Below are positions 1 to 8,002 of a DNA stretch of 64,000 nt, piece after piece. The notes beneath the pieces were generated by a model. The model did no database searches, had not been told where the DNA came from, and worked only from the letters and a program-made list of their open reading frames with translations. A program made the translations under genes and the position numbers. The first letter of the stretch is position 1, and each line of letters starts with the position of its first letter. The DNA is from Chloroflexota bacterium (GTDB lineage Bacteria > Chloroflexota > Anaerolineae > Anaerolineales > Villigracilaceae), in NCBI GenBank assembly GCA_016234485.1, contig JACRBL010000046.1:62001-126000 (forward strand), given 5' to 3'.

Positions 1-20
1 TATTGATTCCATGAGGAAGT

Positions 21-1460
21 ATGCCAAGGAAAACATCCAGGTTGTTTCGATATGAAAAAATTGCAAATCGAATCAAGCAACTAATCGAAAAAGGGACGTA
101 TCGTCCGGGCGACCGCATCCCGTCCGTCCGGCAAATGAGCGAACAGCAAGTGGTCAGCATCAGTTCGGTGCTACAAGCTTATCTGCAACTCGAGAGCGAA
201 GGTTTGATCGAAGCAAAGCCGCAATCAGGATACTTTGTTTGTGCGCCCGCCGCCTCTCCCCTGCCCGAGCCAGAGATCTCTTCGCCCGGACTCGACCCCA
301 GCCATGTCAATCTGCACGACTTGATGATGATGGTTATGCGTGACACACTTAACCCGAAGTTGATCCAGCTCGGCGCGGCGATGCCCAATCTCGAACTACT
401 CCCCACCGAACGGATGAACCGTATCATGGCAGGACTCGCTCGTAAAGCCAGTAAGGGCACGCACCAATATCAACTCCCGCCGGGGCTCGAAAAGTTACGG
501 GTTCAAATCGCGAAGCGAGCGGTGAACAGTGGATGCCAACTCTCCCCCAGCGATGTTGTCATCACGTCGGGCGGCACAGAAGCAATCGATATTTGTCTCC
601 ATGCCGTTTGCAAACCCGGTGACATTGTGGCGATCGAGTCTCCGATGTACTTTGGGACGTTACAAATTATTGAGGTCCATGGCCTGCGTGCGCTGGAAAT
701 TCCCACGAATCCGCGCGATGGGATCAGCCTCGAGGCTCTTCAATTTGCGATCGAGCACAATCCCATCAAGGCGGTGTTGACGATCTCGAATTTCAGCAAT
801 CCGCTAGGGAGTTGCATTCCCGATGAAAAGAAAAAGGAGCTCGTTGAACTCCTAACCAAATATGATATTCCACTCATTGACAACGATGTGTCGGGCGAAA
901 TCTATTTCACCGAGAAACGTCCGCTCGTGACCAAGGCCTTCGACACGAAGGGGCTTGTGATGTTGTGTTCCTCCTTCTCGAAAGATATCAGCCCGTCACT
1001 GCGTGTGGGCTGGGTGACGCCGGGACGATATCAAAATGCCGTCGAGTGGTTGAAGTTTACCTTGAGCGCGTCAGCCCCGACACTTGCACAAATGGCAATT
1101 GCGGAATTTATGGAAAGCGGCGGGTATGATCACCAACTCCGGCGTCTTCGGCGCGAATATGCCGGCAATGTGTCCATGCTCTCTCAAGTCGTCACGCGAG
1201 GTTTCCCGGCTGGCACGCGTGTCACGCGCCCCTTGGGGGGATTTGTCCTGTGGGTTCAATTGCCCGAGAACGTCGATTCGCTTGACTTGTATTCGATGGC
1301 GCTCAAAGGCGGGATCACTATTACGCCCGGCCATCTCTTCTCGCCGACGAATCAATTCCACAACTTCATCCGTTTGAATGCCGCGGCATGGAATCTGCCC
1401 ATAGAACGCGCCGTTGAGAGACTCGGCAGGATGGTCAGTGAGTTGGTTGAACGGGGATAA
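21..1460 (+). CDS. MocR/PdxR-type GntR regulator with aminotransferase domain
   Basis: A 479-aa transcription regulator of the MocR class: a GntR winged helix at about residues 8-75 (PGDRIPSVRQMS helix-turn-helix core) fused to a class I aminotransferase fold. The likely PLP lysine is K321 in SFSKDISPSLRVGW. Family members bind DNA as dimers and use PLP or an amino acid ligand as effector. GAGG at 13-16 supports the ATG at 21. The MFS gene follows after 42 nt on the same strand, so it is the obvious target or co-transcribed partner. The ligand cannot be told from sequence. A pure aminotransferase is unlikely because the DNA-binding domain is complete. Confidence 0.9.
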   Translation: MPRKTSRLFRYEKIANRIKQLIEKGTYRPGDRIPSVRQMSEQQVVSISSVLQAYLQLESEGLIEAKPQSGYFVCAPAASPLPEPEISSPGLDPSHVNLHDLMMMVMRDTLNPKLIQLGAAMPNLELLPTERMNRIMAGLARKASKGTHQYQLPPGLEKLRVQIAKRAVNSGCQLSPSDVVITSGGTEAIDICLHAVCKPGDIVAIESPMYFGTLQIIEVHGLRALEIPTNPRDGISLEALQFAIEHNPIKAVLTISNFSNPLGSCIPDEKKKELVELLTKYDIPLIDNDVSGEIYFTEKRPLVTKAFDTKGLVMLCSSFSKDISPSLRVGWVTPGRYQNAVEWLKFTLSASAPTLAQMAIAEFMESGGYDHQLRRLRREYAGNVSMLSQVVTRGFPAGTRVTRPLGGFVLWVQLPENVDSLDLYSMALKGGITITPGHLFSPTNQFHNFIRLNAAAWNLPIERAVERLGRMVSELVERG

Positions 1461-1502
1461 AACACGAACGAAATTGCTTTCTTAAAGAGGAGATCGCTAC
1501 CA

Positions 1503-2723
1503 ATGTCGCCATCCAAACCCCTCATCAACAGCAACCTGCGCTGGTTTCTGGTTGCGATGATCCTAGCCAACATCGCGGGGCAAATGGTTTACACCAACCT
1601 CTCTCTTTACATGCTCGATCTCGGCGCAGAGATCACGCAGATCGGACTGGTGTTCACGCTGGCGTCGTTCGTGCCACTGGCATTGCAAATTTTTGGCGGC
1701 TGGCTTTCCGACACGATCGGCCGCCTGCGCGTGATCGCGTTCGGCAGCTCGGTGGCTGTTTTTGGATACTTCATTTTTTCCGTCGCGCCGAGTTGGATCT
1801 GGGTGCTGATCGGCCTGAGCGTGGAGTATGTTTCCAACTCCATGGTCGGCCCAAGTTTCAACTCCTACGTTTCCGAGCAGACCGACGACACACAGCGCGG
1901 CCGCGTCTTCGGGACGGTCTCCAGCCTCTACATGGTCGTCACCGTCATCGGCCCTGCGCTGGGCGGAGCGCTCGCGTACCGCTTCGACTTTCAACCGATG
2001 ATGCGCGTGGCGTTCTTCTTTTATCTCGCCGCGACCATTTTGCGAATCTGGATGGCGACCCGTGAACGTTTCGAAGCGAAGAAGGACGCGGCCAAGCCGA
2101 CCTTTTCCTCCTTCGCACGCGAACTCGCATCCATGCTTGGACTTTTGGTGGGCGGCGGCATCTTGACTTGGATCTGGCTGACGGACGCGCTCGGCGACAT
2201 GTCTTTCAACATGATTGACCAGCTCACCCCCATCTTCCTCTCCGACCTGGGCGGTCTCAACGTGGCGCAGATCGGCTACATCAACGCGGCGCGCGGCATC
2301 GCGGTCATTTTCTCCGCGCCGCTGGCGGGCTGGCTCGTGGACAAGTTCAGCGAAAAGGCGACGATCGCGCTCGGCTTCGCGCTCACGTCCGCCGCGCTGA
2401 TTCAACTCGTGTCGGCGCAAAACTTTGCTGGCTTTGCTCTGGCGATGGCGTTGTTCGGACTTGGCACAGGCGCGATGATGCCTGGCTATAACTCGCTCAT
2501 CTCGAGGGTCGTCCCCGAAAACAAGCGCGGGCTGGCATTCGGTCTCTTCGGCACCACGCTGGGAATCCTATCTCTGCCCTTCCCGTGGATCGGCGGTCAA
2601 TTATGGGAGCGCGTTGCGCCGCAGGCTCCGTTCTATTTTGTGATTGGAGCCTGCCTGCTATCCATCCCGATCGTGTGGGCGAAGTTTGGTATTAAGAACA
2701 GCGTCAGCATGATTGGCGGGTGA
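1503..2723 (+). CDS. MFS transporter
   Basis: A 406-aa polytopic protein with the pattern of 12 membrane helices and the major facilitator signature after helix 2 (GGWLSDTIGRLR) and again in the second half (AGWLVDKFSEKA). It probably acts as a drug or metabolite exporter in the inner membrane; the substrate cannot be read from the sequence. GAGGAG about 11 nt before the ATG is a usable ribosome site. Placed directly after the MocR-type regulator, it is probably controlled by it. The stop is followed by a MITE-like repeat rather than a classical terminator. Confidence 0.9.
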   Translation: MSPSKPLINSNLRWFLVAMILANIAGQMVYTNLSLYMLDLGAEITQIGLVFTLASFVPLALQIFGGWLSDTIGRLRVIAFGSSVAVFGYFIFSVAPSWIWVLIGLSVEYVSNSMVGPSFNSYVSEQTDDTQRGRVFGTVSSLYMVVTVIGPALGGALAYRFDFQPMMRVAFFFYLAATILRIWMATRERFEAKKDAAKPTFSSFARELASMLGLLVGGGILTWIWLTDALGDMSFNMIDQLTPIFLSDLGGLNVAQIGYINAARGIAVIFSAPLAGWLVDKFSEKATIALGFALTSAALIQLVSAQNFAGFALAMALFGLGTGAMMPGYNSLISRVVPENKRGLAFGLFGTTLGILSLPFPWIGGQLWERVAPQAPFYFVIGACLLSIPIVWAKFGIKNSVSMIGG

Positions 2724-2744
2724 TAAAATACTAGAAAAAGATCC

Positions 2745-2874
2745 GCTATCGTACAAACAAGACTAATTTCCGTCACTGCGAGGAGGGCGGTCTCCCCGAC
2801 GAAGCAGTCCCCATGCCACATGAGGGGATTGCTTCGGGAAGACCGCCCTCGCAATGACGGATGTACGGTAGAAA
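2745..2874. mobile_element. MITE-like palindromic element, copy 1
   Basis: A long imperfect inverted repeat (core 2771-2860, arms starting CGTCACTGCGAGG and ending CTCGCAATGACG) bounded by short terminal inverted repeats: CTATCGTACA on the left and TGTACGGTAG on the right. It encodes nothing. Related copies lie at 9290-9338 (decayed), 41118-41206, 41512-41618 and 58373-58540. The right end, GACGGATGTACGGTAGAAA, is shared with the 58.5-kb copy, so the mobile unit extends past the palindrome. Confidence 0.75.
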
Positions 2875-2894
2875 GAAAAGAAGAGGCAAACCCT

Positions 2895-3941
2895 ATGACC
2901 GACCTTTTGACATTTCTCAACTCGGCTGAATTGGACACGCTTACCAAGGTGTCTGGCATTTCGCGCACGCTGGCGGGGAACATCATCACGGCGCGGCCGT
3001 TCGAGACGGAGGATGACTGCTTGAAAGTGCGCGGCGTGGGTCACGCGCTGCTCGAACGGGCGCGCGGATTCGCCGAAGCGCAGGAAAACGCGTCCGAAAA
3101 CAGAGCGCTGATTCAGGTCAAGGAAGAGGCGAGTCCGTCGGTGGAAAAATTCCAGCCGAAGGAAGAACCCGCGCGGGAGCCGCGTCCGTCGTTTTGGTCA
3201 CGCGTTAGCGCAGTCCTCCTCAGCATTTTCCGTGGGCTGATTCGGTTGGTGGCTCTGCTTATCATCCTTGGCGCGATCGCCGCGCTTGCGATCTATGGCC
3301 TGCCGATTTTGAGAGACTACCTGCTCGCGCCCGTGGAGCAGAACAGCGCCGAGATCGCCGAACTCCGCTCGGAGTTGAACACTCTGCAAACTCAGGTGAT
3401 CGACCTGCAGGCACAACTCGCTGAGACGCAAGGCCGTGTGGAAACGGTGGAACAATCCATCGAGGCCTATGGCGCGTCAATCACCAAACTTGAAGAGATG
3501 CAATCCACGCTCGAAACGACGGTGGCCGCGGGCGACGAAAAACTCGCGGCGGATTTGAAGCGCGAGATCCTGCTGACCCGCGCGATCCAATATCTTTCGC
3601 GGGCGCGGCTATATCTTTCGCAGAGCAACTTCGGGCTGGCGCGCGATGACATCCGCGCGGCGCGTGCCTTGCTGGCGGAAGTGCAAACGAACGAACCCGA
3701 TTTCAAAACCGAAGCGCTCACACAGACCATCCTGCGACTCGACCTGGCAATCGCCAACCTGCCCGCCTTCCCCGTGGTCGCGGTCGGCGATGTGGACATT
3801 GCCCTGCAGTTGCTAATGAGCGACCTGCCCGATGGCCTCACTTTCCCCACCGCCACACCCAGCCCCACGCTCGCGCCCACTGAAACGCCGACGCCTGAAG
3901 AGACCGTCACACCAACGCTCGAAGCGACAGCGACGCCGTAA
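2895..3941 (+). CDS. Membrane protein with HHH motif and coiled coil
   Basis: A 348-aa protein of unknown role. Residues 1-60 resemble the ComEA-type helix-hairpin-helix (LTKVSGISRTLAGNIITARPFETEDD, split here as LTKVSGISRT and LAGNIITARPF). A single membrane helix (LLIILGAIAALAIYGLPIL) follows at about 120-140, then a periplasmic coiled coil (SAEIAELRSELNTLQTQVIDLQ, in part) and a Pro/Thr-rich tail. The frame is open upstream to 2820, but that part is the MITE-like element. I chose the ATG at 2895 because AGAGG sits just upstream and the fold begins there. It may be an envelope scaffold. A functional link to competence is only an analogy. Confidence 0.75.
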   Translation: MTDLLTFLNSAELDTLTKVSGISRTLAGNIITARPFETEDDCLKVRGVGHALLERARGFAEAQENASENRALIQVKEEASPSVEKFQPKEEPAREPRPSFWSRVSAVLLSIFRGLIRLVALLIILGAIAALAIYGLPILRDYLLAPVEQNSAEIAELRSELNTLQTQVIDLQAQLAETQGRVETVEQSIEAYGASITKLEEMQSTLETTVAAGDEKLAADLKREILLTRAIQYLSRARLYLSQSNFGLARDDIRAARALLAEVQTNEPDFKTEALTQTILRLDLAIANLPAFPVVAVGDVDIALQLLMSDLPDGLTFPTATPSPTLAPTETPTPEETVTPTLEATATP

Positions 3942-3952
3942 CCCGCAACGGA

Positions 3953-3995
3953 CTCCAACGTCTCTGACGTTGGAGCGAAAGTCAGAGACGTTCGA
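3953..3995. repeat. Twin palindromes with TCT and AGA centres
   Basis: Two adjacent near-perfect palindromes: 3953-3975 (10-nt arms around TCT) and 3977-3995 (8-nt arms around AGA, one mismatch). The core GTCTCTGAC of the first is the reverse complement of GTCAGAGAC in the second, so the two can also pair with each other. The same design occurs at 21278-21320 and 38033-38075. Confidence 0.75.
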
Positions 3996-3996
3996 C

Positions 3997-4024
3997 TCCG
4001 AGATTACGATCTCGGAGTTTTTTG
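3997..4024 (+). terminator. Intrinsic terminator
   Basis: CTCCGAGAT-TACG-ATCTCGGAG followed by TTTTTT. It ends the 2895-3941 gene. Confidence 0.85.
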
Positions 4025-4031
4025 CGGATGA

Positions 4032-4037
4032 TATAAT
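4032..4037 (+). promoter_or_regulatory. -10 box for the phosphohexomutase gene
   Basis: Perfect TATAAT 32 nt before the ATG at 4070 and just after the terminator. No good -35 is visible because that region lies in the terminator stem. Confidence 0.55.
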
Positions 4038-4069
4038 CCGCCCGTCATTATTTTTCAAGGAGCAATCAC

Positions 4070-5500
4070 ATGGCTTTCAAAATCAAATTCGGCACCGACG
4101 GCTGGCGCGGCGTGATCGCCGAAGATTACACCTTCGACAACGTGCGCCGCTGCGCGCAGGGATTTGCGAACTACCTGTTGAAACAAGGCAAACAGGGACA
4201 GTGGGTCGTGGTCGGACACGACAAACGCTTCAGCAGTGAACATTTTGCGGCCGCGGTGGCCGAGGTGCTGGCTGGCAATGGACTGCGCGTCTACCTCACG
4301 GACGGCGCGACGCCCACCCCCGTCATTGCCTACGCGGTGGTGGATAAAAAGGCCGCGGGCGCGGTCAACGTCACCGCGAGTCACAACCCGCCCACAGACA
4401 ACGGATTCAAAGTCCGCAACGAGACGGGAGGGGCGATTGACCCGGAGGGGTTGATGGAGATTGAGGCGGGGATTCCCGATGATGTGTTGAACGTTAAACG
4501 TTTAACGTTCAACGATGGCGTGGCGCAAGGCGTAATTGTTAAATTTGACGCGGCGACTCCCTACATTGCGCATTTGACGCGCGATGGACTGATTGACCTG
4601 CAACCCATCAAAGACGCGGGTCTGACCGTGATGGTGGACGCGATGTGGGGCAACGGCGCGGGCTGGTTTACGCGACTGCTGGCGGGTGGAAAGACGCGCA
4701 TCATCGAAATCCACAACACGCGCAACCCATCCTTCCCTGAAATGAAGCGTCCCGAACCGATCCAGCCGAACATTGACGTCGGCCTGAAAGCCACCGTGGA
4801 TAACAAAGCGGACGTCCTGCTCATCACCGACGGAGACGCGGATCGTTGCGGCATCGGCGACGAGAACGGACAGTTCATCAATCAGTTGCGCGTCTACGCT
4901 TTGCTGGCGTATTATCTGCTCGAAGTGCGCGGCGAACGCGGCGACATCGTCAAGACGCTCTCGACGACGGGCATGTTGAATAAACTCGGCGAGATTTACG
5001 GCGTCCCCGTCCACGAGACGGGTGTGGGGTTCAAATTCGTCGCCCCGAAGATGACCGAGACGAACGCGCTGATCGGCGGCGAGGAAAGCGGCGGCTATGC
5101 CTTCCGCGGCAACGTCCCCGAGCGCGATGGGATTTTGGCTGGCCTGTACATGCTCGATTTCATGGTGAAGACGGGCAAGAAACCGACCGAACTGCTCAAA
5201 GACCTGTTCGCCAAAGTGGGCGGAGAATATTTCTACGACCGCGTGGACAGTCCCTTCAGCGGCGAGCAGTCCGCGCGCAAGCAGATGATCCTGGATGCAA
5301 AACCCGCCACCCTCGGCGGACTGAAAGTCACCGAACTCGTCACTGTGGACGGCTTCCAATTTCGTCTCGAAGACGGCGGCTGGATGCTCATCCGTTTCAG
5401 CGGCACAGAACCCATCCTGCGCGTCTACTGCGAGACGCGGCACGGGGATAAGGTGCAAGGAATCCTGCAAGATGGGTTGAAGGTGGCAGGAATCAAGTAA
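4070..5500 (+). CDS. Phosphoglucomutase/phosphomannomutase family protein
   Basis: A 476-aa alpha-D-phosphohexomutase with the four expected domains. The phosphoserine loop is VTASHNPP (S114), the metal loop DGDADR appears in domain 2, the sugar-binding loop GEESGG in domain 3 and the phosphate loop RFSGTEP in domain 4. It interconverts hexose 1- and 6-phosphates, feeding cell-envelope sugars and glycogen. Length is normal for the family. AAGGAG about 8 nt before the ATG is a good ribosome site. It lies between two intrinsic terminators, so it is probably monocistronic. Glucose versus mannose preference is not decidable from the motifs. Confidence 0.92.
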   Translation: MAFKIKFGTDGWRGVIAEDYTFDNVRRCAQGFANYLLKQGKQGQWVVVGHDKRFSSEHFAAAVAEVLAGNGLRVYLTDGATPTPVIAYAVVDKKAAGAVNVTASHNPPTDNGFKVRNETGGAIDPEGLMEIEAGIPDDVLNVKRLTFNDGVAQGVIVKFDAATPYIAHLTRDGLIDLQPIKDAGLTVMVDAMWGNGAGWFTRLLAGGKTRIIEIHNTRNPSFPEMKRPEPIQPNIDVGLKATVDNKADVLLITDGDADRCGIGDENGQFINQLRVYALLAYYLLEVRGERGDIVKTLSTTGMLNKLGEIYGVPVHETGVGFKFVAPKMTETNALIGGEESGGYAFRGNVPERDGILAGLYMLDFMVKTGKKPTELLKDLFAKVGGEYFYDRVDSPFSGEQSARKQMILDAKPATLGGLKVTELVTVDGFQFRLEDGGWMLIRFSGTEPILRVYCETRHGDKVQGILQDGLKVAGIK

Positions 5501-5510
5501 CCGTTCAATC

Positions 5511-5555
5511 GTTGGCAGGTTGGAATGTTCGAATGTTCCAACCTGCCAACTTTTT
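5511..5555 (+). terminator. Perfect inverted repeat with T-run
   Basis: GTTGGCAGGTTGGAA (5511-5525) is exactly complementary to 5536-5550 and is followed by TTTTT. It acts as a likely terminator after the phosphohexomutase gene and also has the word-repeat look (GTTGGCAGGTTGG...) of other spacers in the window. Confidence 0.75.
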
Positions 5556-5566
5556 AACTTGCCAAC

Positions 5567-6430
5567 ATGCTAACCGATACCCACTGCCACCTCTACTGGA
5601 ACAAATTCGACGCTGACCGCGCCGAGGTAATTCAACGCGCGGTGGACGCGGGCGTGACGCGGATGCTCGTCCCTGGCGTGGACATCAAAACCAGCCGCGA
5701 GGCCATCCAGTTGACGGAAAGATACGAGCAGGTCTACGCCGCGGTGGGATTTCATCCCACTGATTTGGATGACTGGAACGCCAGTTCAATAGAAAACCTA
5801 CGAGACCTTCTCCCATCCCCCTCTCCCGTACTCGGGAGAGGGGCTAGGGGTGAGGGCGGAAGCAAAATCGTGGCAATCGGCGAGATCGGCCTCGACCACT
5901 ACTGGGTCAAAGAAGAGGCGAAGCGGGCATTTCAGCGGGAAAAGCTCAAAGCGCAACTCGCGCTCGCGCAGGAGGTCGGCCTGCCCGTCGTCATCCACAT
6001 GCGCGAGGAGAAAGATGCGTGGTTCGGGAGCGCGTCGGAGCAGTTGCTGGCGATTCTGTCCGAGTGGAGCGCGGGGCTGAAATCCAAAGGCCATCCGCTG
6101 GCAGAACGGCCTGGCGTGTTGCACTCCTTCAACGGAACGCTCGAAACCGCCCAAAAAGCCATCGCCATGAATTTCTTCATCGGCGTCACGGGTCCCGTCA
6201 CCTACAAAACCGCCGAGCAAAAGCGCGCCATCATTTCCCAATTACCAGCGACCCGCTTGCTGATTGAAACCGACGCCCCTTTCCTCGCCCCCGTCCCCCA
6301 TCGGGGTAAAAGAAACGAACCTGCCTTCGTCGGTGAAATTGCTGATAAAATTGCCGAAGTAAAATCCATAAGCAAGGAGGAGGTAGCCGCCGTGACCACA
6401 CAAAACGCCGCCCGCCTCTTCCTTTGGTGA
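5567..6430 (+). CDS. TatD family metal-dependent hydrolase
   Basis: A 287-aa TatD-type TIM-barrel nuclease. The metal ligands are visible as DTHCHL (residues 4-9), GEIGLD, PVVIHMRE and ETDAPFL. Family enzymes are Mg-dependent 3'-5' exo- or endonucleases on DNA. Residues about 82-99 (PSPSPVLGRGARGEGG) are encoded by a palindromic repeat inserted in frame between TatD strands; they have no counterpart in typical family members. No ribosome site is obvious before the ATG at 5567. The polyprenyl synthase follows after 3 nt and is probably co-transcribed. Confidence 0.9.
   Translation: MLTDTHCHLYWNKFDADRAEVIQRAVDAGVTRMLVPGVDIKTSREAIQLTERYEQVYAAVGFHPTDLDDWNASSIENLRDLLPSPSPVLGRGARGEGGSKIVAIGEIGLDHYWVKEEAKRAFQREKLKAQLALAQEVGLPVVIHMREEKDAWFGSASEQLLAILSEWSAGLKSKGHPLAERPGVLHSFNGTLETAQKAIAMNFFIGVTGPVTYKTAEQKRAIISQLPATRLLIETDAPFLAPVPHRGKRNEPAFVGEIADKIAEVKSISKEEVAAVTTQNAARLFLW
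5811..5857. repeat. G/C-rich palindrome inside tatD-like gene
   Basis: CCCCTCTCCCGTACTCGGGAGAGGGG core with flanks ATCC and CTAGGGGTGAGGGC, in frame within the coding region. It closely matches the intergenic copy at 61080-61122. Confidence 0.75.
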
Positions 6431-6433
6431 GAC

Positions 6434-7399
6434 TTGAATAACGTAACCTTCTACACCCCCATTCAGGAACAAATTTTGCAGGTCGAAGATCGGATGCGCG
6501 CCCAGGGCGCAGATTGCCATCCCGACCTGCGCGCCGCCCTCGACCATCTGCTGGCCGCGGGTGGAAAACGGATTCGCCCCACGCTGGGACTGCTCGTCGG
6601 CAACATGCTGGGCGGCGCGTCTGAAACGCTCGTCACGCTGGGCGCGGCCGTGGAATTGTTGCACACCGCCACCCTCGTCCACGATGACTTGATTGATGGC
6701 GCGCTCCTGCGTCGCGGCTCCGAGACGTTGAACGCGCGCTGGTCCTCCGCGGCCACCGTGCTGACAGGCGACTTCCTCTTCGCCCGCGCGGCCAAACTCG
6801 CCGCCGACGTGGACTACCTGCCCGTGATGCAACTTTTCGCCGAGACGCTGGCCGTCATTGTCAACGGCGAATTGACGCAATTATTCTCCGCGCGCGGCGT
6901 CATCAACCGCGACAATTATTTCCAGCGCATTTACGCCAAGACCGCCTCGCTCTTCGAGATGACCACCCGCGCCGCGGCCATGGTCAGCGTGGACAATGCC
7001 GCCGCCATCGAATCGTTCCGCAAGTTTGGCTACGAACTCGGCATGGCCTTCCAAATCGTAGACGACCTGCTCGACTTCACGGGCGAGCAATCCGCGGTCG
7101 GCAAGCCGCTCGGCTCGGACCTCTTGCAGGGACTCGTCACCCTGCCCGCCATTTACTACGCCGAAATGAATCCCGACAACCCCGATGTCCGCTCGCTGGC
7201 CGCGGGCGGTTGGGGCGATCACGAACGGATGGAACGCCTCGTGCAAGCCATCCGCGCCAGCGACGCTCCCCGCAAAGCCATGCGCGAAGCGGAGCAATGC
7301 GTCGAACGCGCGCTCGCGAATCTACTCCCGTTTGAAGACCGCGAAGAACGCGCCGCGCTCGAAAACCTGGCGCGGTATGTGGTGGATCGAAAAATTTAA
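6434..7399 (+). CDS. Polyprenyl diphosphate synthase
   Basis: A 321-aa trans-isoprenyl diphosphate synthase. It has GGKRIRP near residue 43, the first Asp-rich motif DDLID (84-88) and the second, VDDLLD, near residue 210. It condenses IPP units onto allylic diphosphates, giving the long chain of a quinone or the bactoprenol precursor; chain length cannot be fixed from sequence. The open frame starts at a TTG (6434) preceded by GGTGAG; the next ATG is at about 6494 and would remove an N-terminal helix, so I keep the TTG. It lies 3 nt after the TatD stop. A linked menaquinone supply for the Nuo complex is only an inference. Confidence 0.88.
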   Translation: MNNVTFYTPIQEQILQVEDRMRAQGADCHPDLRAALDHLLAAGGKRIRPTLGLLVGNMLGGASETLVTLGAAVELLHTATLVHDDLIDGALLRRGSETLNARWSSAATVLTGDFLFARAAKLAADVDYLPVMQLFAETLAVIVNGELTQLFSARGVINRDNYFQRIYAKTASLFEMTTRAAAMVSVDNAAAIESFRKFGYELGMAFQIVDDLLDFTGEQSAVGKPLGSDLLQGLVTLPAIYYAEMNPDNPDVRSLAAGGWGDHERMERLVQAIRASDAPRKAMREAEQCVERALANLLPFEDREERAALENLARYVVDRKI

Positions 7400-7466
7400 G
7401 TACCGCAACACATCCTCCCCGAATGGGGATTCATGTTGCCACTCGCAAAATAAATTTTACGGTACT
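7399..7466. repeat. Nested inverted repeat
   Basis: An outer pair AGTACCG / CGGTACT (7399-7405 and 7460-7466) encloses an inner hairpin (7405-7439, GCAACA...TGTTGC with a GAAT loop). It has no T-run, so it is probably not a strong terminator. Confidence 0.6.
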
Positions 7467-7478
7467 GAATACAAACCC

Positions 7479-7988
7479 ATGACTCTCCGCAAACCCTTCC
7501 GCCTCAACGTTGGTTTCATCGTCAATGCCGACGTTGGCTTCAGCAACGAATTTCCCTTCGACTACGAAAAAATTCAAGTGGACGAAGAATTTTCTCTGCG
7601 CCACTTCCGCGGCTCGGCCATCGTTGGCCGCACGCCGCAGGGTCTCCTCCTCACGGGCGGCTTCGAAGCCACGATCTCCGCGCAATGCGTGCGATGCCTG
7701 CGCGACTTCGATCAAATCATCCGCTGGGAAATGACCGAGCTATACGCCTTCAACGAAAAATCCGTCACCGACTCGGGCCTCATCCTTTCCGACGACGCGC
7801 AAATTGACCTCGCGCCCATCGTCCGCGATTACGCCATCACCGAAATTCCCATCAACCCAGTCTGCAAACCCGATTGCCAGGGCCTGTGCGTCGAATGCGG
7901 CCAGGATCTCAACCAAAAAGATTGCGGCCACCACCCCTCGCAAGACGACCACCCCTTCGCCTCCCTCAAAGACCTGCTAAAAAACTGA
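7479..7988 (+). CDS. DUF177 (YceD-like) zinc-cysteine protein
   Basis: A 169-aa DUF177 family protein. Residue 1 is the ATG at 7479: the homologous part starts at MTLRKPFRLNVGF, and the longer frame upstream is a shadow of the preceding gene. Cysteines form the typical set: CVRC in the middle, then CKPDCQGLCVECG near the C-terminus. The family is linked to 23S rRNA accumulation and usually sits beside rpmF (L32). Here no rpmF follows; the sigma factor gene starts 14 nt downstream. There is no clear ribosome site, which fits translation from an upstream message. Confidence 0.85.
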   Translation: MTLRKPFRLNVGFIVNADVGFSNEFPFDYEKIQVDEEFSLRHFRGSAIVGRTPQGLLLTGGFEATISAQCVRCLRDFDQIIRWEMTELYAFNEKSVTDSGLILSDDAQIDLAPIVRDYAITEIPINPVCKPDCQGLCVECGQDLNQKDCGHHPSQDDHPFASLKDLLKN

Positions 7989-8002
7989 CCGTCGGAGTCA
8001 AC

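Noticed and set aside
1563..2420. Long minus-strand frame of 285 aa
   Set aside because: Antisense to the MFS gene; Arg/Glu/His-rich composition typical of a shadow frame.
4502..5470. Long minus-strand frame of 322 aa
   Set aside because: Antisense to the phosphohexomutase gene with all its motifs.
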